DNA of 64,000 nt from Vagococcus acidifermentans (GTDB taxonomy: Bacteria > Bacillota > Bacilli > Lactobacillales > Vagococcaceae): contig NZ_NGKC01000004.1 in the NCBI RefSeq assembly GCF_003987655.1, positions 1-64,000 on the forward strand. The letters are read 5' to 3'. Positions 27,154 through 36,585 of the stretch are shown piece by piece. Every line of letters starts with the position of its first letter. Positions within the stretch are counted from its first letter, which is position 1. The notes under the pieces are model-generated. The model was not told the DNA's origin. It saw only the letters and a program-made list of their open reading frames with translations, and made no database searches. A program made the position numbers and the translations under genes.

Positions 27154-28448
27154 AAAAATTCATGCTTGCAGGATTATGTGTACTCGGTTTAGGGCTGGCC
27201 GCTTGCGGCGGCGGAGAGAAAAAAGATTCAGGCAGCACTGCTGATAAAGACAACCAATTGATAGTTTGGACATTCACTGACGAGTTATCAACGATGATTA
27301 ATGATTATTATTTGCCAGCGCACAAAGACTTGGATTTTAAAGTAAAAGTTGTAGCTATTCCTTCAGAACAATTCGAAACCAAACTTGATCCGGTTTTAGG
27401 ATCGAAAGATGCACCGGATGTCATCGCACTTGAATCTGCTTTTGTCAAAAAATATGTTGAATCGGGAATGATGGCCGATATAGGAAGCCTAGGGTTAGAT
27501 GAAGCATCTGAAAACACCTTTCAATATGTCAAAGATGTGGGGACGTCAAAAGATGGTGTTTTAAGAGCTTTGGCATGGCAGGCAGCACCAGGGGCATTTT
27601 ATTACAGAGACTCTTTGGCAAAGGAGTTGCTTGGAGCTGACTCCCCTGAGCAAGTCCAAGAAAGAATTTCCGATTATGACAAATTTTATGACGCTGCGAA
27701 AGAAATCAGCGAAAAAAGCAATAACGGTGTGTATATGATTTCGGGAATTCAAGATTTGGCAAAACCATTTTTTGGTCAGCGGGAACATGGCTGGGTCGAA
27801 GACAACAAACTTGTTGTTGATGACAGTTTACTGGATTTGATGGATTTATCGAAAAAATTTGTTGAAGAAAAATTGACTCAGGATACTGAAGGGCAATCGG
27901 AAGCATGGTTTTCGGGAATGAGTGGCGATTCTATCTTCGGGTACAGCCTGCCGACTTGGGGGCTTCATTATTGGTTAAAACCGAATGCGGTTTCATCAGA
28001 CAAAGCTGCAACTACTGAAGGTGATTGGCGCATGGTACAAGGAGCAGCTTCCTGGTTTTGGGGCGGTACCTGGATCGGAGTGACTGAAACATCAGACAAG
28101 AAAGAAGCAGCAGCTTCACTGATCAAATACTTGACAACTGATGAAGAGTTTCTGACAAAATGGGCCAAGGATACTGGCGACTTTGTTTCTAGCCAAACAG
28201 TAGTTAATGAGATTAAAGATGATTTTAGCGAGGAGTTTCTAGGTGGTCAGAACCATTACTATGAATTTTCTCAAATGGTTGAAAACATAAACGCGACCAT
28301 CTTGACTGAGTATGACCAAACAATAGAAAGTTTATTTAACGATAATTGTTTGACTCCCTATTCAAAAGGCGAAGTTTCCAAGGATGAAGCTATCGATAAT
28401 TTCAAAGCAGCTGTCGGTGATGCCTATCCTGATTTAGAAATCGATTAA
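27150..28448 (+). CDS. Sugar-binding lipoprotein of a xylo-oligosaccharide ABC importer
   Basis: Extracellular solute-binding protein of 432 residues with a lipoprotein signal (MKKFMLAGLCVLGLGLAACGGG, lipobox LAAC). The body matches the CUT1 type-1 binding proteins. It overlaps the GH43 stop (ATGA), so translation is coupled to the xylosidase. Xylo-oligosaccharides are the probable ligand by context. A hairpin after the stop separates it from the permeases, a common way to make more binding protein than channel. Confidence 0.88.
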   Translation: MKKFMLAGLCVLGLGLAACGGGEKKDSGSTADKDNQLIVWTFTDELSTMINDYYLPAHKDLDFKVKVVAIPSEQFETKLDPVLGSKDAPDVIALESAFVKKYVESGMMADIGSLGLDEASENTFQYVKDVGTSKDGVLRALAWQAAPGAFYYRDSLAKELLGADSPEQVQERISDYDKFYDAAKEISEKSNNGVYMISGIQDLAKPFFGQREHGWVEDNKLVVDDSLLDLMDLSKKFVEEKLTQDTEGQSEAWFSGMSGDSIFGYSLPTWGLHYWLKPNAVSSDKAATTEGDWRMVQGAASWFWGGTWIGVTETSDKKEAAASLIKYLTTDEEFLTKWAKDTGDFVSSQTVVNEIKDDFSEEFLGGQNHYYEFSQMVENINATILTEYDQTIESLFNDNCLTPYSKGEVSKDEAIDNFKAAVGDAYPDLEID

Positions 28449-28453
28449 TCAAT

Positions 28454-28480
28454 AAAAAGGGTTGAATCTCAACCCTTTTT
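28454..28480 (+). terminator. Intra-operon hairpin after the binding protein
   Basis: AAAAAGGGTTGA (28454-28465) pairs perfectly with TCAACCCTTTTT (28469-28480) around a 3-nt loop. Because the permease genes follow in the same direction without a clear new promoter, it probably acts as a leaky terminator. Confidence 0.75.
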
Positions 28481-28499
28481 ATACTCGCAGGAGGAAAAG

Positions 28500-29417
28500 A
28501 TGAAACGAACGAAAAAGAGCTTTGAAAACTATAACCGATATGGGTATTTATTTTTGCTGCCGTTTTTTTTGGCGTTTTTAATTTTTCAACTTTACCCAAT
28601 ATTATACACGATTTTTTTAAGCTTTACTGATTTAAAAGGTTGGAATAACGAAGCAAATTTAGTTGGCATAAAAAATTACTTGGATATTGCACATAATGAA
28701 ATGTTTCGCACTTCAATCAAAAACACTTTCATTTTATGGACAGTGAATTTTATTCCTCAAATAGGATTATCCTTATTACTTGCTGCATGGTTCACAAATA
28801 TCAAATTAAAATTAAAAGGAACTGGTTTCTTCAAAGTGGTGTTTTACCTGCCCAATATCATTACTGCTGCTTCAGTTGCAGTCCTTTTCTACGCGTTGTT
28901 CAGTTATCCGGTTGGACCAATGAATTTGATTCTCACGAAGTTAGGAATTTTGGAACAGCCGTTTGAATTTTTCCGAAGTGTGGGTGCAACACGATTGATA
29001 GTTTCGTTTATCCAGTTTTGGATGTGGTATGGGCAGACGACCATTGTCCTCATTTCAGGCATCTTAAGTATTGACAAATCACTGTTTGAATCTGCGATGG
29101 TTGACGGTGCTACAGACGGGGCGATTTTTAGAAAAATCACACTCCCGCTTTTAAAACCGATAATTTTATACACACTGGTGACATCATTAATCGGGGGATT
29201 ACAGATGTTCGATATCCCATTTCTGCTAACCAATGGCAATCCTGCCAACAGTGTTCTGACAATTACAATGTATATTTACAAACAGGCATTTACAGGAAGC
29301 AGGAATTTTAATGTTGCGGCCACTGCATCGGTGATACTGCTCTTGATTTCAATTTTATTGAGCACCCTACTGTTTAACTTTTTCAGAGAAAAAAGCAAAG
29401 TTGGTGATAAACAATGA
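28500..29417 (+). CDS. CUT1 ABC importer permease 1 (MalF/UgpA-like)
   Basis: Permease of 305 residues with six predicted membrane segments. The N terminus reads YLFLLPFFLAFLIFQLYPILYTIFLSF, and the EAA loop is ESAMVDGATDGAIFRKITLPLLKP. GGAGG precedes ATG 28500. It overlaps the next permease by 4 bp and partners with it. Part of the GH43 operon. Confidence 0.88.
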   Translation: MKRTKKSFENYNRYGYLFLLPFFLAFLIFQLYPILYTIFLSFTDLKGWNNEANLVGIKNYLDIAHNEMFRTSIKNTFILWTVNFIPQIGLSLLLAAWFTNIKLKLKGTGFFKVVFYLPNIITAASVAVLFYALFSYPVGPMNLILTKLGILEQPFEFFRSVGATRLIVSFIQFWMWYGQTTIVLISGILSIDKSLFESAMVDGATDGAIFRKITLPLLKPIILYTLVTSLIGGLQMFDIPFLLTNGNPANSVLTITMYIYKQAFTGSRNFNVAATASVILLLISILLSTLLFNFFREKSKVGDKQ

Positions 29418-30247
29418 TTGCTGTCGATAAATCAAAGAGATTACTTATTTATGTTTTTTTAGGAATTTTAACATTGCTGAGTCTAATTCCTTTCTGGGTT
29501 GTGCTGGTCAATTCAACAAGGTCGGCAGAACAAATTCAGCAAGGGTTATCACTCGTCCCTGGTACGAACTTAGCATATAATTGGGAGGTGTTAATGAATA
29601 AAGGCTTTGATGTTTTTGGAGGATTTAAAAACAGTTTGATTATTTCCACTTGTTCTACGGTCTTGAATGTTTATTTTTCTGCGCTGGCCGCATATGGCAT
29701 TATTGCGTATCATTTCAGAGGGAAACGAATCTTTTTCGCCATTATTTTAGCGTTATTGATGATTCCTACTCAAATTAGCATGATTGGTTTCTATCAGTTT
29801 GTCAGTAAATTGGGGCTGCTGAATAATTTTATCCCGCTGATATTACCGTCGATTGCTGCACCTTCAACAGTCTTTTTTTTAAAACAGTATCTAGAAACGA
29901 TTTATCATCCGGACTTGGCAGATTCGGCAAGACTGGATGGCGCCGGTGAGATTGCAATTTTTCATCGTATCATGTTACCTTTAATGAAACCAGGTCTGGC
30001 AACAATGGCAATATTTTCTTTTGTCACATCATGGAATAATTTTTTGATGCCGCTGATTTTAATCAATGACACAGAAAAATTTACACTACCGATGCTGATT
30101 CAATTGTTAAAAACCGATGTTTATCGAACTGAATTTGGAAGTATGTATTTAGGTATTTCGCTGAGCATCATTCCTCTGATTCTCATTTATCTTTTTTTAT
30201 CAAAATACATCATCAGCGGCGTCACTGCCGGCGGGATAAAAGAATAA
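29414..30247 (+). CDS. CUT1 ABC importer permease 2 (MalG/UgpE-like)
   Basis: Permease of 277 residues with six membrane segments. The EAA loop is DSARLDGAGEIAIFHRIMLPLMKPG, and the C terminus is ISGVTAGGIKE, as in other CUT1 second permeases. The start overlaps the previous gene in ATGA. No ATPase gene follows; the operon ends at a terminator shared with the convergent TatD-like gene. Confidence 0.88.
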   Translation: MIAVDKSKRLLIYVFLGILTLLSLIPFWVVLVNSTRSAEQIQQGLSLVPGTNLAYNWEVLMNKGFDVFGGFKNSLIISTCSTVLNVYFSALAAYGIIAYHFRGKRIFFAIILALLMIPTQISMIGFYQFVSKLGLLNNFIPLILPSIAAPSTVFFLKQYLETIYHPDLADSARLDGAGEIAIFHRIMLPLMKPGLATMAIFSFVTSWNNFLMPLILINDTEKFTLPMLIQLLKTDVYRTEFGSMYLGISLSIIPLILIYLFLSKYIISGVTAGGIKE

Positions 30248-30261
30248 ACAAGGTGTTTACT

Positions 30262-30303
30262 GATAAAGATGCTGCCGGGCAATTAGTCGGCAGCGTCTTT
30301 ATC
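30262..30303. terminator. Bidirectional terminator overlapping the TatD-like 3' end
   Basis: GATAAAGATGCTGCCG (30262-30277) pairs with CGGCAGCGTCTTTATC (30288-30303) with one G-U pair. The right arm encodes the last residues of the minus-strand gene that stops at 30283. Confidence 0.8.
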
Positions 30304-31047
30304 GTGGTTGGCAGAGATGAAATGGTTAAGATTGCTTCTCATGTGTTCCGCCAGCAGTAACGGCTCCATTTGGCGCAGGCGGCTGAGTTTCACAAGGTTA
30401 TCAGTTTGCAGCGAAAGATATTGCTGCGGTGTAACTGTCTTTTGCTGACCGGTGGCCCAGCTGATGGCAGATAAACCATCAGACTCCATCAGCAGGCGGT
30501 TGACCGGCACTGTTTCGGCTACTTGCCGGACAGCAGAGTCTGTGTGCAATGACGGACCAATCGTGAAGTAGCAATCCAAGTCAATGAACTCAGTTAAGAA
30601 GTCATCGGCTGAATACCAGTGGACAAGGTAGCGGTTGGGATAATCACGGATGATTTCGGCAATGTGCTGCTCTTGATTTTTGGTATGCAGAATGACAGGT
30701 TTTTGTGCATGCGACGCATAGTCAAGCTGCTTGCGAAAAACGTCTTCCTGAATAGGCAATGCAACATCTGTCCACAACGAGTCCATCCCGATTTCGCCGA
30801 TAATCATTGCTTCTGCCAGTATCGGCAGCATCTCCTCCCAGGAAACAACAGCCGCGTCCCACGGATGAATGCCTGCACTAAGATGCAGAAAAGGCAGATA
30901 CTTGGTTTTTTGGCGGTTTTTCCTGTATTCGTCAACTGTTTGGCAATTGATGATACTGGGGATTTGCTGATTTTTAAGAATCTCCAGCAGCAAATCATTC
31001 TCATCTAAATGGCAATGAGCGTCGACCAGTGGCAAGTGTTCTGGCAA
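30283..31047 (-). CDS. TatD-family metal-dependent hydrolase
   Basis: Amidohydrolase-fold protein of about 254 residues. The N-terminal metal motif is VDAHCHLDE; further likely ligands are HT in ILHTKN, H in VHWYS and D in ESDG. Canonical TatD nucleases end with an ETDxP-like motif, so this member is diverged. I start at TTG 31047, with AAAGGAGG 8 nt upstream; the GTG at 31056 overlaps that RBS. It is the last gene of the thi operon and its start lies just after the thiZ stop. A role in pyrimidine salvage or general phosphodiester or amide cleavage is open. Confidence 0.75.
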   Translation of the reverse strand: MPEHLPLVDAHCHLDENDLLLEILKNQQIPSIINCQTVDEYRKNRQKTKYLPFLHLSAGIHPWDAAVVSWEEMLPILAEAMIIGEIGMDSLWTDVALPIQEDVFRKQLDYASHAQKPVILHTKNQEQHIAEIIRDYPNRYLVHWYSADDFLTEFIDLDCYFTIGPSLHTDSAVRQVAETVPVNRLLMESDGLSAISWATGQQKTVTPQQYLSLQTDNLVKLSRLRQMEPLLLAEHMRSNLNHFISANHDKDAAD

Positions 31048-31052
31048 GGCGG

Positions 31053-31802
31053 TCACCTCCTTTCAGAAGCTTTTTGATGACCTGCCAGCATGGTGGTATA
31101 GATGTTGTTGCGGAGTTCCCCTTGATAATTGAGCCATTCTCTTGTCTGATTTTGTCCGGCAAGGTCGATTTCTGATATAAAATGGGAGGGCGAACCGCCC
31201 ATCAGGACAATTCTATCGGAAAGATAGAGCGCTTCGTCAATATCATGGGTGACGAGGATGATTGTCCGGTTGAGCTGGTCTTTGATTGTTTTCAGCCAAT
31301 CCTGCAAGCCGTTGCGCGTAATGATGTCAAGAGCGCCGAACGGCTCGTCAAGCAGAAGGAACTCCCGCTCGACAAGCAATGTCCTAAGCAGAGCCGTGCG
31401 CTGTTTCATGCCTCCGGAGAGTTCCTCCGGATAGGCATCGGCTGCGTCGGTCAATCCGAAAATATCCAAGTAGCGCATCACCTCATCATTGTCTATGGGC
31501 AAGTGATGTATCGTCTGGTACAAAGTGATGTTTTCAAAAACTGTTTTCCAGTCAAACAGCAGGTCTTCTTGCGGCATGTAAGCAAAATGGCCATTGTAAC
31601 CTGAAATCACCTGACCGTCCACAGACGCTTCTCCTTCGGTCAACAGCAGCGATCCGGCTAATACATTCAGTAAGCTTGATTTTCCGCACCCGCTGGGACC
31701 GATGATGGAGAGGAACTCTCCGCGTTCGACAGTGAGGTTGATATGCTGGAATATTTGTTTGTCAGACAATGTCAGACCAGCATCTGTGATAACCAGTGTC
31801 AT
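31053..31802 (-). CDS. thiZ: Thiamine-precursor ABC importer ATPase
   Basis: ABC ATPase of 249 residues in the nitrate/taurine-type group. Walker A is GPSGCGKSS, the signature is LSGGMKQR, Walker B is FLLLDEPFGALD, and the switch His is in LVTHDIDEA. The start overlaps the thiY stop by 1 bp (TAATG). With ThiY and ThiX under a TPP riboswitch it should energise uptake of the HMP-type pyrimidine precursor of thiamine. Confidence 0.88.
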   Translation of the reverse strand: MTLVITDAGLTLSDKQIFQHINLTVERGEFLSIIGPSGCGKSSLLNVLAGSLLLTEGEASVDGQVISGYNGHFAYMPQEDLLFDWKTVFENITLYQTIHHLPIDNDEVMRYLDIFGLTDAADAYPEELSGGMKQRTALLRTLLVEREFLLLDEPFGALDIITRNGLQDWLKTIKDQLNRTIILVTHDIDEALYLSDRIVLMGGSPSHFISEIDLAGQNQTREWLNYQGELRNNIYTTMLAGHQKASERR

Positions 31803-32815
31803 TATTTATCTTCCTTTGAAATGAATTGATTGGTAAACATTTGCTCGGCCGGTATTTTGTGGTCAATGAGCTGGTATTCGACCATAAAATCAGTGTAATT
31901 ATCCCAAACATCTTGGGACATGACACCCCATGATTCCGGCGTGTCAGTGTAATGGGTTGATACGAAAGCTTGTGATTGTTTTAAAAAGGCCAAATCCTGA
32001 TCCGGTGATGCCTGATGCAGTATTTCGGCACTTTCATCACTGTGCTCAATGGCGTAAAGATAGCCTTTTTTGGTGGCATCGACAAAGTCTTGAATCAGCT
32101 CAGGATCGGAATCAATCAGTTTATCAGTTGTCAGCAGGATAGGTGTGTAAAAATCCAGACGGTCATCCAGCTTGTTCAGCGGCATATAATTGAGTTCAAC
32201 ACCATCCATGACAGCCTTGGTATAATCCCAGCCTTCAAAGAACCACTTGATATCCACATTTTTTCCTAAATCACCTGTGCCCGCACCGGCATCACCGACG
32301 GTCGTCAGCTTATTGTAGTCGGCTCCCGATTTCGTCATGACAGCTTTCAATGTCGCTTCCTCACTGGGCGACTGCCAGCCGGCGTAGACTCTGTCTTCAA
32401 AGTCTTTTGGTGATGTGATGCCCGAAGATTTCAACGCGACAAAACCAGACGTATTATGTTGTAAAACAGTGGCGACAGCTTTGACGGGAATCGGATTTTT
32501 TGATGCTGTGGCATAGGTCAAGTCTTCTTGATAGCTCAGGGCAAACTCGCCTTTTCCGGCTCCCAGAAGCGCTAGACTGGTGCTGTCATCTCCGGGTTCG
32601 ATGATGTTCAGGTCAATCCCTTTATCCGCATAGTAACCTTTCTCTTGGGCGACGTAGATGCCGGAATGGTTTGTATTCGGGATGTAGTCCAAAATCAAAG
32701 TGATTTGTTTGTTTTTTTTGTTACCGGAAGAAGACGGTTCAGAACTGCAGCCTGTCAAAAGCAAAAAGCTGAGTAACAGACCGATTGGCAAAATATATTT
32801 TTTTAGTTTATCCAT
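31802..32815 (-). CDS. thiY: HMP-precursor binding lipoprotein
   Basis: Substrate-binding lipoprotein of 337 residues, NMT1/THI5-like. The signal peptide ends in LLTGC. The ITLILDYIPNTNHSGIYVAQEKGYY segment is diagnostic of ThiY proteins that bind formylaminopyrimidine or HMP. ATG 32815 overlaps the thiX stop by 8 bp (ATGGATAA). It is located outside the membrane and delivers ligand to ThiX. Confidence 0.9.
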   Translation of the reverse strand: MDKLKKYILPIGLLLSFLLLTGCSSEPSSSGNKKNKQITLILDYIPNTNHSGIYVAQEKGYYADKGIDLNIIEPGDDSTSLALLGAGKGEFALSYQEDLTYATASKNPIPVKAVATVLQHNTSGFVALKSSGITSPKDFEDRVYAGWQSPSEEATLKAVMTKSGADYNKLTTVGDAGAGTGDLGKNVDIKWFFEGWDYTKAVMDGVELNYMPLNKLDDRLDFYTPILLTTDKLIDSDPELIQDFVDATKKGYLYAIEHSDESAEILHQASPDQDLAFLKQSQAFVSTHYTDTPESWGVMSQDVWDNYTDFMVEYQLIDHKIPAEQMFTNQFISKEDK

Positions 32816-33566
32816 TTGCGATCATCCTTTTCTTTGTCAGTAAATTTTCAAGTACGAACACCAGCAGGTTCAACAGCAGGCTCAGCAAGATGACGACAAC
32901 AATCGTAGCGAACACCTTATCCATTAAGTAGCCGTTTTTGGCACGTATCATGTAGTAGCCGAGCCCGGCTGAAGCACTCAGCCATTCGCCGATAATTGCC
33001 CCTCCGACACAGTAAGTCGCGGCGACACGCATGCCCGAAAGCAGTCCCGGGACGGCGATGGGAATCTTGACCAGACGATATATCTGCCAAGTTGATGCGT
33101 TGTAAGTTTTCATCAGGATAATCCGTTTTTGATTCACTTGAAACAACGCGTCTGTAAAAGAAATAACCATTGGGAAAAAGCACATGAGAACGACCATCAG
33201 AATTTTCGGCGTCAGACCGAAACCGAACCAGATGGAGAAAATCGGTCCGAGTACCATAACGGGAATCGTCTGCGAGATGACCAGATGGGGATAAACGGTC
33301 AGCCGCAACCCGTTGAAGCGGTCCATCAGCAGTGAGACGATGAAAGCCAGCAGCGTCGCAACTGCCAGACCGATAACAGCTTCTTTCAACGTCACCCAAG
33401 CATGTACGGCTAAAACAGCTCTTTCCTGGTACAGGGAAAGGAGAACTTGGGAAGGTACAGGCAGAATGTACAGCGGTATCTGAAGTAGCCGGCCAATCAC
33501 CTCCCATAAAACAATTAATAATAGCAGGCTGACAATGGGATATAGCCAACGTTTGATGATAATCAA
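32808..33566 (-). CDS. thiX: HMP-precursor ABC importer permease
   Basis: Permease of about 252 residues with about six membrane segments and the coupling motif TYNASTWQIYRLVKIPIAVPGLLSG. The start is uncertain. The open frame runs to 33629, but that part lies in the riboswitch expression platform. AAAGGAG is directly followed by TTG (33566), and no ATG or GTG is available near the expected N terminus (IKRWLYP). Either TTG with zero spacing, or an ATT or ATC codon 3-9 nt later, initiates translation. Confidence 0.85.
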   Translation of the reverse strand: MIIIKRWLYPIVSLLLLIVLWEVIGRLLQIPLYILPVPSQVLLSLYQERAVLAVHAWVTLKEAVIGLAVATLLAFIVSLLMDRFNGLRLTVYPHLVISQTIPVMVLGPIFSIWFGFGLTPKILMVVLMCFFPMVISFTDALFQVNQKRIILMKTYNASTWQIYRLVKIPIAVPGLLSGMRVAATYCVGGAIIGEWLSASAGLGYYMIRAKNGYLMDKVFATIVVVILLSLLLNLLVFVLENLLTKKRMIANG

Positions 33567-33576
33567 CTCCTTTCCA

Positions 33577-33609
33577 AATAAAAAAAGACGAAGACCACCC
33601 GTCTTCGTC
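33577..33609 (-). terminator. Riboswitch expression-platform terminator
   Basis: Minus-strand GACGAAGAC (33609-33601) pairs with GTCTTCGTC (33595-33587), loop GGGTG, followed by TTTTTT. It lies between the TPP aptamer and thiX, so TPP binding should favour termination. Confidence 0.88.
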
Positions 33610-33633
33610 GAAAAAACAACATAAAACACTCAT

Positions 33634-33713
33634 TCTCCCTACGACGGTACTAACCGACAGGTTCAAAGGGTCAAAACTAACAGTTTACTCTCAGGCCGTT
33701 ACACGACCTCCCC
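33634..33713 (-). ncRNA. TPP riboswitch aptamer (THI element)
   Basis: Read on the minus strand, the segment starts GGGGAGG, includes CCTGAGAG, then ACCCTTTGAACCTG, GGTTAGTACC and ends CGTAGGGAGA. These are the conserved blocks of the TPP aptamer in the right order. It precedes the thiX terminator and thiXYZ, which confirms the operon's thiamine link. Confidence 0.95.
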
Positions 33714-33737
33714 AAATGCTATTCATTTTACCAATGT

Positions 33738-33766
33738 AGTGTATCACTATTCAATGGCGGGGTCAA
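33738..33766 (-). promoter_or_regulatory. thi operon promoter
   Basis: Minus-strand -35 TTGACC (33766-33761) and -10 TACACT (33743-33738) with a 17-bp spacer, about 25 bp upstream of the aptamer. Confidence 0.7.
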
Positions 33767-33907
33767 CGGCAGCAAGGTGTCAATAGAATGAAAAGCTGAT
33801 GAGAATCTCTTTAGTAATTGCTCTAATTATCAAAATCCGGCGCTTTTTTGATATACTGAATTTGGCAAAACGGCGAGAGCGGCTCGTCAGTTGAACAGGA
33901 GGGTACT

Positions 33908-34873
33908 ATGAAAAAGATATTGGTGATTCATACAGGGGGCACGATTTCCATGAAGCAGGAAACAGATGGAACAGTGACCCTTTCAGCTGAGAATCCTTTG
34001 TTGGGGAAAGAAGACCTGCTTCCAAGCGATATTCAGCTTTTTGAAGAAGAAATATTCAATTTGCCGTCTCCCCATATCCGGCTGGAAGATATGCTGGCTG
34101 TCAAAAGACGCATCGACCGCGCCCAAGAAGAAGGGTTTTACGGTGTGGTCGTGACGCACGGGACAGACACACTGGAGGAGACGGCGTATTTTCTTGATGT
34201 GACATTGGAGAAACGAATCTCGGTGGTGCTGACGGGTGCCATGCGCTCAAGCAATGAAATCGGTTCAGACGGTTTGTATAATTTTATCCGCGCCGTGATT
34301 ACCGCTGCAAACGCTGATTCCGCAAATCAAGGTGTGCTGGTTGTGTTCAATGATGAAATCCATTCAGCTCAGTTTGTCACCAAAACGCACACCACCAATG
34401 TCAACACATTCCGCACACCGACATTCGGACCAGTCGGCCTGATTTCCAAAAACGGTGTTTATTTTGTAAAAGAAGCGGTGGAACGCCAGACCTATGCCAT
34501 TGAGACCGTGGCGGGGACCGTTCCGCTCCTTAAAGCATATGCCGGCATGGACGGGACGATGTTCGAAATGTGTTTGGCTAAAAAAGTAGACGGTCTGGTG
34601 ATTGAGGCGTTTGGTGCCGGCAACCTGCCGCCGTCAACGCTTCCTGCTGTTCAAGCGTTGATTGATAGCGGTATTCCCATTGCACTGGTGTCCCGCTGTT
34701 CAAACGGCATGGCGGAGGATATTTATGATTATCAAGGTGGCGGTGTCGGTTTGAAGAAGATGGGCGTGATGTTTGTGAAAGGATTGACCGGGCAAAAGGC
34801 GCGTATCAGATTGATTATCGGGATAAACGCCGGCCTTTCCGGTGAGGCACTGATTGATTTTATGACGGTGTAA
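33908..34873 (+). CDS. ansA: L-asparaginase (type I, cytoplasmic)
   Basis: Asparaginase of 321 residues, hydrolysing asparagine to aspartate and ammonia. The two threonine motifs are present: IHTGGTISM near residue 10 and [14 protein letters not shown] near residue 85. No signal peptide, so cytoplasmic. CAGGAGG precedes ATG 33908, and TGATATACT at 33849-33857 is a probable extended -10. The next gene is fumarase, 121 bp downstream, without a visible terminator between them. Confidence 0.92.
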   Translation: MKKILVIHTGGTISMKQETDGTVTLSAENPLLGKEDLLPSDIQLFEEEIFNLPSPHIRLEDMLAVKRRIDRAQEEGFYGVVVTHGTDTLEETAYFLDVTLEKRISVVLTGAMRSSNEIGSDGLYNFIRAVITAANADSANQGVLVVFNDEIHSAQFVTKTHTTNVNTFRTPTFGPVGLISKNGVYFVKEAVERQTYAIETVAGTVPLLKAYAGMDGTMFEMCLAKKVDGLVIEAFGAGNLPPSTLPAVQALIDSGIPIALVSRCSNGMAEDIYDYQGGGVGLKKMGVMFVKGLTGQKARIRLIIGINAGLSGEALIDFMTV

Positions 34874-34994
34874 ATCCGGTTATTACTTGAAAACGCAAGG
34901 AGTATGTACGAACGGTTCGTTTTTATGTACAATGAAAGAGATACTGCCGTCTGTTTGGCGGGAAAAACAATGCTTGAAAAGGAGAGGCCAATTA

Positions 34995-36353
34995 ATGGGA
35001 TACAGGATAGAAAAAGATTCGTTGGGAGAAATCGAGGTAGACGATTCGAAATGCTGGGGCGCGCAAACAGAGCGCAGCCGGCGTAATTTTCAAATCGGCA
35101 GCGAGCGGATGCCATTGGATGTTATTTACGGTCTGGTGGAAATCAAACGGGCGGCCGCAATCGTCAACCGTGAAAACGGTCAGCTGGACGACAAGCGAAG
35201 TGCGCTGATTGTTTCGGCGTGCGACAGTATTTTGTCAGGCAAATGGGACGACCAGTTTCCGCTGAAAGTCTACCAGACCGGCAGCGGTACGCAAACTAAC
35301 ATGAATGTCAATGAAGTCATCGCGTTTCTTTGCCGTCAGGAGGGCGGCGATGTCCATGCGAACGACCATGTCAATATGTCGCAAAGTTCAAACGATACAT
35401 TTCCGACAGCTATGCATATTGCCGCTTATGGTCAAATTGTTGACCAGCTTCTCCCGGAAATCGATGAATGGCTGTCGGTTTTAACGCAACTTGAAGAGCA
35501 GTACCAGACAGTTATCAAAATCGGCAGGACACATTTGCAGGACGCCACACCGCTGACTTTTGGCCAGGAAATCAGTGGCTGGCGAGTGATGCTTGAAAAG
35601 GCGGAACAGTTTATTCGGGAAAGCAGCGACCATTTGCGTTCCTTGGCGATTGGCGGCACCGCCGTCGGAACGGGGTTGAATGCTCCTGATTTGTTCGATG
35701 AAGACATGTGTGCGCAAATCAGCCGCCAAACAGGATGGCATTTTGTGCCTGAAGCCAATAAATTTTACGGTTTGACGAGTCATTCGGCATTGTCGTTTGC
35801 ACACGGTGCGCTGCGGTCGCTGGCTGCCGATTTGATGAAGATTGCCAACGATATCCGCTGGCTGGCGAGCGGTCCCCGTGCCGGCTTCGGCGAAGTGACG
35901 ATTCCAGCAAATGAACCGGGCAGCTCCATCATGCCGGGCAAAGTCAATCCGACTCAAGCAGAGGCCTTGACGATGGTTGCCACGCGCATCATGGGGAACG
36001 ATGTGACGATTCAGGTCGCAAGCAGTCAAGGCAACTTTGAGCTGAACGTGTATAAGCCGGTCATCATTGACAGCTTTTTGCAGTCCGTGACTCTTCTCAG
36101 CCAAGCCATGGCGTCGTTCCGGGTTCACTGTTTGGCCGGATTGACTGCCAACCGGTCAGTGATGGCTGAAGGTGTCCAGCGTTCGCTGATGCTGGTCACA
36201 GCATTGAGCCCGCATATCGGCTATGAAAAAAGTGCGGACGTGGCTAAACTGGCGCACAAAGACGGACTGACTTTGAAAGAAGCAGTCATCAGATTGGGCT
36301 ATGCAACCGGTGAACAGTATGATGAATGGGTTGTGCCGGAAGAAATGATTTAA
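34995..36353 (+). CDS. fumC: Class II fumarate hydratase
   Basis: Fumarase of about 452 residues interconverting fumarate and malate. The superfamily signature [15 protein letters not shown], the active-site [10 protein letters not shown] and [16 protein letters not shown] are all present. ATG 34995 follows AAAAGGAGAGG; the open frame extends upstream to 34887 without protein-like content. After asparaginase it could let asparagine-derived aspartate carbon reach malate, if an aspartase exists elsewhere. Confidence 0.95.
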   Translation: MGYRIEKDSLGEIEVDDSKCWGAQTERSRRNFQIGSERMPLDVIYGLVEIKRAAAIVNRENGQLDDKRSALIVSACDSILSGKWDDQFPLKVYQTGSGTQTNMNVNEVIAFLCRQEGGDVHANDHVNMSQSSNDTFPTAMHIAAYGQIVDQLLPEIDEWLSVLTQLEEQYQTVIKIGRTHLQDATPLTFGQEISGWRVMLEKAEQFIRESSDHLRSLAIGGTAVGTGLNAPDLFDEDMCAQISRQTGWHFVPEANKFYGLTSHSALSFAHGALRSLAADLMKIANDIRWLASGPRAGFGEVTIPANEPGSSIMPGKVNPTQAEALTMVATRIMGNDVTIQVASSQGNFELNVYKPVIIDSFLQSVTLLSQAMASFRVHCLAGLTANRSVMAEGVQRSLMLVTALSPHIGYEKSADVAKLAHKDGLTLKEAVIRLGYATGEQYDEWVVPEEMI

Positions 36354-36372
36354 ACGTGTTTAAAAAGATTAG

Positions 36373-36400
36373 AAGGAGGACAGCTTGCTGCCTCCTTTTA
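36373..36400 (+). terminator. fumC terminator
   Basis: AAGGAGG (36373-36379) pairs with CCTCCTT (36391-36397), with CAGC/GCTG extending the stem inside; TTTT follows. Confidence 0.75.
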
Positions 36401-36439
36401 ATGTATCCGCACAAATTTTCTGAAAATTCTAAATTATCA

Positions 36440-36468
36440 TTGACTTTTTTCACTAGTCATATTAAAAT
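36440..36468 (+). promoter_or_regulatory. Promoter of the trpXYZ leader
   Basis: TTGACT (36440-36445) and TAAAAT (36463-36468) with a 17-bp spacer. The start point near 36475 gives a leader of about 320 nt before trpX. Confidence 0.75.
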
Positions 36469-36501
36469 GAAACACAACAAAATGATTGCGAGGGAGAACA
36501 G

Positions 36502-36585
36502 ATGACAAAGCAGGATAAAGCGGCATGCAGCGTATGGCAACCACATTGTTTTTATAGCTTTAGCTACTTTAGAGTCTGTTTGTAG
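36502..36585 (+). CDS. Putative 27-residue leader peptide upstream of trpXYZ
   Basis: Short ORF starting ATG 36502 with GAGGGAGAA 3-11 nt upstream and stopping at TAG 36583-36585. It carries one Trp (W12) and a cluster of five aromatic residues among positions 17-23 (F17, Y18, F20, Y22, F23). The stop codon lies inside the 5' arm of the first leader hairpin. Location, RBS and codon content suggest a regulatory leader peptide; it has no similarity I can recognise. Confidence 0.5.
   Translation: MTKQDKAACSVWQPHCFYSFSYFRVCL

Noticed and set aside
33577-33629. Upstream extension of thiX to 33629
   Set aside because: This stretch is the riboswitch terminator and spacer; the predicted residues are not conserved membrane protein sequence.
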